Shown: positions 17,625 to 25,509 of the stretch, piece by piece
Layout: each line of letters begins with the position of its first letter
Numbering within the stretch: the stretch's first letter is position 1
NCBI RefSeq assembly: GCF_000224335.1
Contig: NZ_AFXZ01000005.1
Span: 1 to 64,000, forward strand
DNA from: Bizionia argentinensis JUB59
GTDB lineage: Bacteria; Bacteroidota; Bacteroidia; Flavobacteriales; Flavobacteriaceae
DNA: 64,000 nucleotides
Direction of reading: 5' to 3'
Notes under the pieces: model-generated
Seen by the model: only the letters and a program-made list of their open reading frames with translations
Databases searched by the model: none
Told to the model about the DNA's origin: nothing
Translations under genes and position numbers: made by a program

Positions 17625-18077
17625 TTATTTAGCCGACTTATCCAAAACCAGAGATTCTGAATTTACGCAATAACGCAAGCCGCTTGGCTCTGGTCCATCG
17701 GGAAAAACGTGTCCTAAATGCGAATCGCAAACATTACACATAACCTCAACGCGAACCATTCCAAACGTGGAATCCTTTTCATACTTAATGGCATTTTCGG
17801 CTATTGGCTGTGTAAAACTTGGCCATCCCGAGCTTGAAGCAAATTTTATAGTAGAATCAAACAAGGGTGCATTACAGCAAGAACAGTTGTACTTACCAGC
17901 TTCGTGAGCACTACACAGCGCGCCAGTTCCGGCCATTTCAGTTCCTTTTTTTCTAGTAATTCTAAATTGTTCATCTGTTAAAATTTCACGCCATTCCGCT
18001 TCAGTTTTTTCAACGCGACGGTCTGGTTTAGGATTGCCGTTTACACTATAACCGATGACTTCTTTCCATGTTATCAT
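17625..18077 (-). CDS. msrB: Peptide-methionine (R)-S-oxide reductase MsrB
   Basis: 150 aa from the ATG at 18077. The longer frame to 18191 adds 38 residues with no family match, and the known MsrB N terminus begins near the inner Met. Zinc-binding CxxC pairs are CSCCNAPLF and CNVCDSHLGHVF; the catalytic Cys is in GLRYCVNSESL. It reduces R-methionine sulfoxide. A -7-like TAGATTTG lies on the minus strand at 18189-18196, leaving a leader of about 100 bases. Operon with the downstream MsrA. Confidence 0.93.
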   Translation of the reverse strand: MITWKEVIGYSVNGNPKPDRRVEKTEAEWREILTDEQFRITRKKGTEMAGTGALCSAHEAGKYNCSCCNAPLFDSTIKFASSSGWPSFTQPIAENAIKYEKDSTFGMVRVEVMCNVCDSHLGHVFPDGPEPSGLRYCVNSESLVLDKSAK

Positions 18078-18244
18078 ATTGAACTTTATTTTATTTATTA
18101 AAGAACTCCTCCGATAAAACATCGAAGATGACCTCCTAATTATATGTTGATTTTTAGTCGCATTTAGATATATATCCTTACTAAAAGACAAATCTATATT
18201 ACTCTTGTTTTAAAGTTATTTTTTAGTAATTTGTATGACTAAAG

Positions 18245-18252
18245 TATCTTTG
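18245..18252 (+). promoter_or_regulatory. -7 box for the HD-PycTM gene
   Basis: TATCTTTG matches the Bacteroidota -7 consensus TAnnTTTG. It ends 11 bases before the ATG, so the leader would be very short. No clear TTG is found at the normal -33 distance; only a T-rich tract is there. Confidence 0.5.
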
Positions 18253-18263
18253 ATATCAAATTT

Positions 18264-19463
18264 ATGACAAATATTGTAGAAAAAGCACAAGGCTATGTTT
18301 TTGATTTATTTAAGAAGGAATTAAATGCTTCTTTTCTTTATCATAACTATACTCATACGGAGCGTGTGTTAAAAAGTTTACACGAAATTATTGCGCATTC
18401 TAATGTTTCGGAAGTTGATGCTGAAATTCTTCAATTAGCAGCTTTATTTCATGATACGGGATACACGCAAACAATTGACGACCACGAGAAAGTAAGTGCT
18501 CAAATTGCAGAGGATTTCCTTAAAGAAAATCAAGTTGATACAACGACTATAAAAGCTGTAATAGCTTGTATTCTAGCTACAAAATTTGACTTTATACCTA
18601 AAACAACCAATGAGAAAATAATCTGCGACGCAGACTGCTCTCATTTTGGTAAAGATTACTTCCCTGAAACCACAGAGTTTTTGCGTAAAGAATTAGAAAT
18701 TCAAGGCATTGTAAATTTTTCTGCTAGTGAATGGCTAGATGAAAACATTAAAATGCTTTCAGAACAACATCAATTCCATACAGATTACGCCTTAAAAAAC
18801 TGGCAACATCAAAAGGAAAAGAACCTATCGGATTTAATTAACACTAAAAACAAATTCAATAAAAAGCTTAAAAAAGAAAAACTAAAAGCCAAGTATAAAT
18901 CGGAATACAAAAGCGAAAGTCCGGATCGCGCTATACAATCCTTTTATAGAATTGCTTTAAAAAACCATATTAAATTAAGTGATATTGCCGATACAAAAGC
19001 GAATATTCTGCTCTCTGTAAACGCCATTATAATATCATTATTAATGTCTATCTTATTTTCAAAATTAGATAATCCATCGAATGCGTATTTAATTGTACCC
19101 ACTGTAATTTTTATTTTATTTAGTGTAACAACTATCATTTTATCCATTATAGCAACGCGACCAAATGTTACTAGAGGAAAGTTCACAAAGGAAGATATTG
19201 TGGAAAAAAGGGTAAATTTAAGTTTCTTCGGAAATTTCCATAAAATGAAGCTTGAAGAGTTTGAATGGGCTGTCAGCGAACTTTTAAAAGATAAAAACCA
19301 CGTTTACAATTCTTTAACAAAAGATCTTTATTTTTTAGGAAAAGTATTAAATAGAAAATACCGAATTTTACGAATTACCTATTCTATTTTTATGATTGGA
19401 ATTATTGTATCCGTATTAGCTTTTGCGATTTCGTTTAAGATGCAAAATTTTGATTTTCTATAG
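18264..19463 (+). CDS. HD-domain phosphohydrolase fused to a PycTM (Pycsar effector-like) membrane domain
   Basis: 399 aa. Residues about 10-190 are an HD domain with metal ligands H31, H63-D64 (LAALFHDTGYTQ) and the Asp in IICDADCSHFG. A charged linker (about 190-220) leads to a Pycsar-effector TM domain (DUF5706-like): RIALKNHIKLSDIADTKANI, then two hydrophobic segments (about 248-300), a cytosolic piece and a final TM helix at the C terminus. PycTM domains are membrane-disrupting effectors in cyclic-pyrimidine phage defence. No nucleotide cyclase is beside it, so a defence role is only possible. The last 29 bases overlap the convergent GAF gene. Confidence 0.8.
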   Translation: MTNIVEKAQGYVFDLFKKELNASFLYHNYTHTERVLKSLHEIIAHSNVSEVDAEILQLAALFHDTGYTQTIDDHEKVSAQIAEDFLKENQVDTTTIKAVIACILATKFDFIPKTTNEKIICDADCSHFGKDYFPETTEFLRKELEIQGIVNFSASEWLDENIKMLSEQHQFHTDYALKNWQHQKEKNLSDLINTKNKFNKKLKKEKLKAKYKSEYKSESPDRAIQSFYRIALKNHIKLSDIADTKANILLSVNAIIISLLMSILFSKLDNPSNAYLIVPTVIFILFSVTTIILSIIATRPNVTRGKFTKEDIVEKRVNLSFFGNFHKMKLEEFEWAVSELLKDKNHVYNSLTKDLYFLGKVLNRKYRILRITYSIFMIGIIVSVLAFAISFKMQNFDFL

Positions 19464-21831
19464 CATCCATTACATCATTATAGGTAAAATAGCTGGTTTC
19501 TTCTTGCGTGTCCTTCTTATAAATTATATTAACACGAATAGCTTTTAAGCCAGTTACGCCTTGTAAATCTTCTAATTCCAAAACCTCCAAATCGGATCCT
19601 AATATATTTTTAGCTTGAAAAAAGTGAATATATTGTAGGTATTCCTCTTCATCACTTTGTTGCGAAAACACAATACTTAATTTACCTTTTTGGGTAATCC
19701 GCTCTGTAGTTCCTTTTATAAATGCTTTGTCCACCCGTTTTTTCACCACTTCGTAGCGTGCATTATAAGTTCCATCTACGTCAAATTGCTTTTCATCCAT
19801 TCTAAAACGTATGGATAAGGGCTGATTAAAAACCAAAATCATAGAAGCAACATCTAAAGGAAGTGGATACAAATCTTGATTATTATAAAATTCATTTTCC
19901 ATATCGCACATAACTTGAATCTGCCAAATTCTTAAATTATAAAGATATATTAGGCTAAAACTATCTTCGCGCGTAATAGATTCACCGATATATATATTAT
20001 GTTCTACACCATCGGTTTTAAAACGTTCAAAAAAATGCGGATACATTTTTTGTGCTTCAGTTTGTTTCATATCTAAAAGGGTTGACATGTTTTTATTTAT
20101 TAACCCAATCGTATCATCATAGTGTTTACGATGGTGATATAAAACATTTAAATCCGAATCCATATCAGAAAAATAACGATCTATTTCCATCTTTAAAGGT
20201 GCATTTATTTTTGATATAAGTTCCAGTAAAGGTGTTATTTCATTTTTAAGGAATAACGAAATAAGGTGCTCACTATCCACTTTAAAATAGGTTTCAACTT
20301 GATTCAAATACGTTTTAATTTGAAAAGCAATTTGCTCATAAACTGGCATATTATTTTGTTCATTTGCTTTGTCAACAATACTTTGTGCTAGTTTTAACTG
20401 ATTTGATAAATCTTTTTGAGTTGCCAGATTTCTAGCATCCGATGAGCCTTTAACATCTATTTGCCCAAATAACGGATATACGTTTTTAAAAGCAATTTTA
20501 CTAAAAGGCATATTTTTCTTTTGAATAATATTCTCCTTAATAAACAATTGCGCAGCTTGTTTAAAACGCCAATGTACACTGGGATGAATGGATGTACATT
20601 CCTTTTGTATAACGGCTTCTATTAAGTTTTCTTGATCTGTTTTACTCCTTTGAACTGTAGTCACTATGTACGGCATAACATCCTCCAGCTTATTAGCATT
20701 AATACTATTTAATGCTTTAGGCTGATGAGACACCAATTCTAAAATACCCATTAAACCATCTTTATTGGCAATAGGCGCAAAAATGGCACTTTTAAAACCT
20801 TGATCGTATAGCACTTTAATATGTGGAACTTTACCTTGCGTTTCTTTGTATGCCTCCTCTATATTGGAAACAGATATATGTTTTTTTTCTTTTAATAATT
20901 TTTTATAGGACGATTTACAAAGCACATCTGCACAATCACCAATGGTCTTGTCATTCAGCAGGAAACTATGCATGCCTTCACCATAAACACGCTCAAAAAC
21001 ACCTTCATCTCTATTAAATACTGAAAAACCAACCCGTATATCAGGAATTTTCAAGAAAGACTGAAATATAGATTGAAGGTCTTTTATAAAGTTTTTGTCC
21101 TGTCCTTTGCCTTCATCTATTAAATTTGATTTGATTTCAGAAATAGCAAAATCATCTGTAACATCAAAAATATTTGAAATAACAAATCCTTTAAATATAT
21201 AACTATCTTCGGGAAATTTTTCTTTCCAAAGCGCTAAATTTTCAAAATTATCCAGTAAATCATCCACATCTTGTTGTGTAATATTTGGCGCATTTTCTGT
21301 TTTAATAATTTCTATAAAATCAGCATTATACAATATTTTATAATAACGTTTTATGCCGTTTTTCTCGGGAATTTCATAATGAAAAGGTCTTTTAAGTTGT
21401 AAATCGTACCCGTAAACTTCATTTAAAATAATAGTACAAGCCATCATATACCTATGATTTTCAGGCATATTTTTTATTTCTAACTGAAAATCCGTACCAG
21501 CATTTTTAATAATTTTTTGGAATCGTTTAGTTACGTTAAAAGTTTTGTCGAAAAATGGTAACGACGCTGCTTTAATTTCATTTTGAGTAAGCAACTCGCT
21601 AAATGAATCTTGAAGAATTAGTGCAATCTCTTTTTCTCTTTTATCTAAAGTTGAAATATCTGTAAATCCGTTTTTTAATTCTGGATACTCTTTTGCAATT
21701 TTTAAAATTGATTTAGCTTTTTCACCTATATAGCCTGTATTTGTTTCAGCTAGCTGTTCATATTTCTCAAATAGCTTATGAAAGCTTATGAGTAATTTCA
21801 TTGGTGAACTAAACTGGCTATTACTTGACAT
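19435..21831 (-). CDS. Large GAF-domain protein of unknown function
   Basis: 798 aa from the ATG at 21831; the frame continues to a TTG at 21849, but that codon lies within the -7 box. Residues about 250-400 form a GAF domain (FKSAIFAPIANKDGLMGILEL). The rest is mainly helical, with coiled-coil-like regions, and I recognise no enzyme domain, HTH or kinase motif. No TM segment or signal peptide. Its 3' end overlaps that of the HD-PycTM gene in the opposite strand. GAF domains bind small ligands including cyclic nucleotides, so it could be a sensor, but that is speculation. Confidence 0.75.
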   Translation of the reverse strand: MSSNSQFSSPMKLLISFHKLFEKYEQLAETNTGYIGEKAKSILKIAKEYPELKNGFTDISTLDKREKEIALILQDSFSELLTQNEIKAASLPFFDKTFNVTKRFQKIIKNAGTDFQLEIKNMPENHRYMMACTIILNEVYGYDLQLKRPFHYEIPEKNGIKRYYKILYNADFIEIIKTENAPNITQQDVDDLLDNFENLALWKEKFPEDSYIFKGFVISNIFDVTDDFAISEIKSNLIDEGKGQDKNFIKDLQSIFQSFLKIPDIRVGFSVFNRDEGVFERVYGEGMHSFLLNDKTIGDCADVLCKSSYKKLLKEKKHISVSNIEEAYKETQGKVPHIKVLYDQGFKSAIFAPIANKDGLMGILELVSHQPKALNSINANKLEDVMPYIVTTVQRSKTDQENLIEAVIQKECTSIHPSVHWRFKQAAQLFIKENIIQKKNMPFSKIAFKNVYPLFGQIDVKGSSDARNLATQKDLSNQLKLAQSIVDKANEQNNMPVYEQIAFQIKTYLNQVETYFKVDSEHLISLFLKNEITPLLELISKINAPLKMEIDRYFSDMDSDLNVLYHHRKHYDDTIGLINKNMSTLLDMKQTEAQKMYPHFFERFKTDGVEHNIYIGESITREDSFSLIYLYNLRIWQIQVMCDMENEFYNNQDLYPLPLDVASMILVFNQPLSIRFRMDEKQFDVDGTYNARYEVVKKRVDKAFIKGTTERITQKGKLSIVFSQQSDEEEYLQYIHFFQAKNILGSDLEVLELEDLQGVTGLKAIRVNIIYKKDTQEETSYFTYNDVMDAIENQNFAS

Positions 21832-21846
21832 AGATTGATATTTATA

Positions 21847-21854
21847 CAAAAATA
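21847..21854 (-). promoter_or_regulatory. -7 box for the GAF protein gene
   Basis: TATTTTTG on the minus strand matches TAnnTTTG and sits 15 bases upstream of the ATG at 21831. The -33 region is weak. Its position argues against the upstream TTG as start codon. Confidence 0.45.
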
Positions 21855-21938
21855 CAATTTATTCACGTTAGTCGAAAACAGATTTATTCTTAACGTTAAA
21901 GTTTGGTTTTGAGTCTCAAATTTTATTTAAAAAGTGAA

Positions 21939-21959
21939 TTGTCGTTATATAAACGACAA
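21939..21959. repeat. Perfect inverted repeat upstream of the Kelch gene
   Basis: TTGTCGTT and AACGACAA flank a five-base spacer. It lies in the divergent intergenic region between the GAF and Kelch genes. It could be an operator or the stem of a leader RNA. Confidence 0.5.
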
Positions 21960-22010
21960 AAAACACACTTTTAACGAAATAACAATCAACAACTTAACTA
22001 TTTATTTTAA

Positions 22011-22031
22011 AAGTAATATCTTGAATTACTT
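22011..22031. repeat. Second inverted repeat upstream of the Kelch gene
   Basis: AAGTAAT and ATTACTT flank a seven-base spacer containing ATCTTGA. It ends 30 bases before the Kelch start codon, where it could be an operator or a 5'-UTR hairpin. Confidence 0.45.
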
Positions 22032-22061
22032 GTTAAATCAAAACAAAACAAATCTCTAATT

Positions 22062-23654
22062 ATGAAACGTTTTCCACTTGATAAATTGCAAAATATACTA
22101 TCTGTTCTTTTTATGATGTCAATTATGCCATTTTCTCTTGCCCAAACATGGATGGAAGCTGATGAAAGTGAAAATTATACAGCACGTCATGAGTGTGGCT
22201 TTGTACAAGTTGGAGATAAGTTCATCATGTTTGGTGGTCGCGAATCTTCAGAAATACTGGACATTTATGACTACTCTAGCGATACATGGACACGTGGCGG
22301 CACGGCTCCGTATAAATTCAATCATTTTCAAGCGGTAGCTTATCAAGGATTAATTTGGGTTATTGGAGCCTTTAAAACTAACATTCCAAATCCAGAAGAA
22401 AATGCCGATTATGTTTTTATGTATAATCCCGCAACCGAGCAATGGATTCAAGGTATGGAAATACCAGAGTCTCGTAGACGTGGAGCATCAGGATTGGTGG
22501 TTTACAACAATACATTTTATGTAGTTGGAGGCAATAATATTGGTCATGATGGCGGTTATGTTTCCTATTTTGACGAATTCAACCCTGCAACAGGCGTTTG
22601 GACAGCATTAAATAATGCACCTCATGAACGCGATCATTTTCAAGCTGTAGTTTTAAATAATAAATTATATGCTATTGGTGGCCGATTAACTGGCGGACCA
22701 GGCGGTTTATTTGAGCCACAAGTCCCAGAAGTAGATGTTTACAATTTCAGCAATTCGCAATGGTCTACCTTAAATTCGAGTCAGAATTTGCCAAATCCAC
22801 GTTCTGGTTTAGGTGTTATTGTTTTTAACGGTGAAATTTTCACGATTGGTGGCGAAACAACTTTTAACCGTCCAGATAACGGACCTGTTTCTATAGTAGA
22901 ATCGTACAATCCTTCAACGAATTCTTGGACAAATAGAAATAGTCTAAATTATGCAAGACATGGCTTTCAACCCATTGTTTCAGGAAATGCCATTTATGTT
23001 GCTGGCGGTGCATCTGGAAGCACATCCATTGGAAATATGGAATATTATGGAACTAAAAATCCAGTTGGCGAATCCAATATAAACAGCATTTTTTCTGCAG
23101 ATGAAACCACAAAATCATTCGAATATGGCGAAGATCTTGGCAACATAACCATCGACATTATTTTATCCAATGCCAACGGAACAACGGGAACTTATATTGA
23201 TACAATTTCTATTTCTGGTGCAGATTATTCACTCGCCAATACTTATTCAAATCTATTAATTGGTGCAAATACGAGCTTAACCATCGAGGCAGTTTTGAAT
23301 AACACGACACGGGACGAGAGTAACGGTTCTGTAACCGTAACTTACAATAACAACAGCACGTTGACTATCTCTTTGGCAGGCACTTTAGATCCAACATTTT
23401 CCATAGATGCGTTTGAAAATTCCGACCTTACTCTAATACTTTATCCGTCGCCAACAAAAAACTCATTCTCTTTAAACCAAGCAATTTCACAATTACAGAT
23501 TTTTGATATATCTGGAAAACACATCAAAGAATTTTTAGGGGAATTTAAAGAAGAACATAATTTCAATGTTTCTGAATTACCTAGTGGACTTTATATTGTA
23601 AAGGCTAGAAATACTAGGCAAGAGCGATTCACAAGAAAGTTTATTAAAAATTAA
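22062..23654 (+). CDS. Secreted Kelch-repeat protein with T9SS sorting domain
   Basis: 530 aa. An N-terminal signal peptide ends near SLAQ (residue 28). Residues about 35-335 contain five or six Kelch repeats (for example KFIMFGGRESSEILDIYDY, LYAIGGR, IFTIGGET, IYVAGGAS), which fold as a beta-propeller. About 345-450 is a beta-rich domain of the kind often found before sorting signals. The last 75 residues are a type A T9SS sorting domain (LYPSPTKNSFSL, ELPSGLYIVKA, FTRKFIKN). The protein is therefore exported by the type IX system and secreted or surface-anchored. Ligand unknown. Confidence 0.9.
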   Translation: MKRFPLDKLQNILSVLFMMSIMPFSLAQTWMEADESENYTARHECGFVQVGDKFIMFGGRESSEILDIYDYSSDTWTRGGTAPYKFNHFQAVAYQGLIWVIGAFKTNIPNPEENADYVFMYNPATEQWIQGMEIPESRRRGASGLVVYNNTFYVVGGNNIGHDGGYVSYFDEFNPATGVWTALNNAPHERDHFQAVVLNNKLYAIGGRLTGGPGGLFEPQVPEVDVYNFSNSQWSTLNSSQNLPNPRSGLGVIVFNGEIFTIGGETTFNRPDNGPVSIVESYNPSTNSWTNRNSLNYARHGFQPIVSGNAIYVAGGASGSTSIGNMEYYGTKNPVGESNINSIFSADETTKSFEYGEDLGNITIDIILSNANGTTGTYIDTISISGADYSLANTYSNLLIGANTSLTIEAVLNNTTRDESNGSVTVTYNNNSTLTISLAGTLDPTFSIDAFENSDLTLILYPSPTKNSFSLNQAISQLQIFDISGKHIKEFLGEFKEEHNFNVSELPSGLYIVKARNTRQERFTRKFIKN

Positions 23655-23786
23655 AAAAAACTTGTCAATAATCTGACACTATTTTATCTGAAAAATTGAG
23701 CCTTCCATCTCAATTCATATGACTCAATAAGCTAAAATAATAGTTGTTTATCATAGTTAAAACACAATTGGCTCCGCGACTTCATT

Positions 23787-24209
23787 TTAAAAGAAGGACT
23801 TGTACAAATCGGGGTTCCAATACATTATTAAATAAAATAATCCGAAGGCAACAAACGCAATGAATAAAGCCCATACCCAAGCTGGAATGGCTTTTGGCGT
23901 TTCAGAACCTCGAATTACAAAAAAGTCAGAAGTTTCACTTCCATAAGCGTTTATAGTAATTGGAATTTGAGAATCTACCGTTTCATTCTCTTTTAAACCT
24001 ACCACGGCAATTTCGGGTCCATTTCTCACTATAAAAGGAATCTCTCGAACACCTTCTATATTGTTAGATGATTTAGCTACAATTTTTAAAATATGCTTTC
24101 CGTCGGGTATTTTGGTCGTGTCCAATACAATTTTAACCGGTGGTGCAAAAGATGCAAACGGTTTCGGCTCATCGTCCAAAAAAACTTTTATGATTCTATT
24201 GTCTTCCAT
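23787..24209 (-). CDS. Membrane-anchored subunit-like protein of the cbb3 oxidase operon
   Basis: 140 aa, function not recognised. Residues about 15-105 look like an Ig-like beta domain with a repeated strand pattern (KIVLDTTKIPDGKHILKIVAK). A single TM helix follows near the C terminus (AWVWALFIAFVAFGLFYLIMYW). No signal peptide and no haem motif. It lies four bases after the 89-aa gene and is the last gene of the operon. The topology would resemble a tail-anchored accessory subunit of a haem-copper oxidase. Confidence 0.6.
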   Translation of the reverse strand: MEDNRIIKVFLDDEPKPFASFAPPVKIVLDTTKIPDGKHILKIVAKSSNNIEGVREIPFIVRNGPEIAVVGLKENETVDSQIPITINAYGSETSDFFVIRGSETPKAIPAWVWALFIAFVAFGLFYLIMYWNPDLYKSFF

Positions 24210-24212
24210 AAT

Positions 24213-24482
24213 TTAAAATCCTTCGTTTCTAACAATGTTTTTTATATGATCAGGATTAGTCTCTTTCGGTTTTATAAGATATTTAGCACTATAAAAAAGT
24301 GTGAAACCAACGATAATAATAGCACTCCAAATAATGATATAATCGAAATCTCCTGATGGTCCTGCGCCATGCGTAATGTTCTCAAATCCTTTGGGCTGAT
24401 CTTTCTTACAAACATCGCACGCAAATGTTACATAAGAACCCAGGAAAAATAATAGCGTAAATAATAAAGTTCTATTTTTCAT
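24213..24482 (-). CDS. Small membrane protein of the cbb3 oxidase operon
   Basis: 89 aa, not recognised. It has a cleavable-looking signal (to about residue 21), a CDVC pair just after it, and one TM helix (IIIWSAIIIVGFTLFYSAKYLI, about residues 48-68). Position between the cytochrome c subunit gene and the 140-aa gene, with three- and four-base gaps, implies a structural or assembly role in the oxidase. The CxxC is not followed by His, so it is not a haem c site; it could bind copper or form a disulfide. Confidence 0.6.
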   Translation of the reverse strand: MKNRTLLFTLLFFLGSYVTFACDVCKKDQPKGFENITHGAGPSGDFDYIIIWSAIIIVGFTLFYSAKYLIKPKETNPDHIKNIVRNEGF

Positions 24483-24485
24483 CTT

Positions 24486-25496
24486 TTACTTATTTAGTTC
24501 CATTTCCACATATTGACGCACCTGCGCCACATCCTCTTTCGTTACAGGAGCAGCATCGTTACCCCAACTACTACGTTCATGAGTAAGAATAGCTGCAATT
24601 TCAGCATCGGAAAGTTGATCGCCAAATCCTGGCATAACGCCATAATCGGAACGAGCATCGTATCCTTGGATAACCACTCTAATTAGTTTCTCTGAATTTT
24701 CATCGTTTACAATCTCACTTCCAATTAAGGAAGGAAAGGCGCCAACAACACCCTTACCTGATTCCTGATGACAAACAGCACAAACTTGCGAGAACAATTT
24801 ACCGCCATCTAATGCACCTTGATTTCCACCAGCCACACGATCTGCTTGAATTTTTTTCAAAGCAGGGATAAAATCTTCTACATTACTACCAGGCAGCTCC
24901 GTTTGTTTCAAATATTTTAAATAATCTACTAACCTCAACGCGTCGTTTTTTGCAATAATTTTTTTACTAGGATTACTTAAAAATTCTTTAGGTACAGCTA
25001 CCACCTTATCATCTTTACGCACGGATGCACTATCAACCTCCTCAAACAACCACGGATAAGAAGGCATAACAGAAGCTGACACTACGACTCTCGGATTGTA
25101 CAAATGTAGGAGATGCCAATCTTCACTTGGTTGACGCTTTCCTATATCTGTAAGGTCGGGTCCGGTACGTTCACTTCCTAAAATAGAAGGCGATTGCCTC
25201 CAAACATCCAAACGTTTTTTACTGTAATAATAATCTGAAGGAATTGACGGCCTCTTACCCCACATGTTATCCATTTCAATATTACGGACTTGTTGTGTGT
25301 GGCAAGCCATACAATTTTCTGAAACATAGACGTTAAGGCCCTCTCTTTCATTATCTGTTAATGGTTTTTCATTGGGAATAGGTTCAGTTTCCTGCATTTG
25401 AAGCGCTGGAATTATAGCAATAAGTATACTCAAGGCAATAAATACACCGCCAGCCGTAAGCACCAAGTTTTTATGATTTTTATGAAAATTAAGCAT
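24486..25496 (-). CDS. CcoO-CcoP-like fused dihaem cytochrome c subunit
   Basis: 336 aa. One N-terminal TM anchor (about 12-30) is followed by a CcoO-type domain with haem motif CMACH and the CcoO signature THTQQVRN-like CHTQQVRN. A second cytochrome c domain (about 220-330) has CAVCH and the Met-ligand region YGVMPGFGDQLSD. It would pass electrons to the subunit I haems on the periplasmic side. CcoO and CcoP are normally separate proteins, and CcoP normally has two haems; here one chain with two haems replaces both. It starts 13 bases after the ccoN stop. Confidence 0.85.
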   Translation of the reverse strand: MLNFHKNHKNLVLTAGGVFIALSILIAIIPALQMQETEPIPNEKPLTDNEREGLNVYVSENCMACHTQQVRNIEMDNMWGKRPSIPSDYYYSKKRLDVWRQSPSILGSERTGPDLTDIGKRQPSEDWHLLHLYNPRVVVSASVMPSYPWLFEEVDSASVRKDDKVVAVPKEFLSNPSKKIIAKNDALRLVDYLKYLKQTELPGSNVEDFIPALKKIQADRVAGGNQGALDGGKLFSQVCAVCHQESGKGVVGAFPSLIGSEIVNDENSEKLIRVVIQGYDARSDYGVMPGFGDQLSDAEIAAILTHERSSWGNDAAPVTKEDVAQVRQYVEMELNK

Positions 25497-25509
25497 GTTA
25501 CACGTATTA

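Noticed and set aside
18264-21831. Complete Pycsar phage-defence system
   Set aside because: Only the effector-like membrane domain is present. No pyrimidine cyclase lies nearby, so a full system is not supported.
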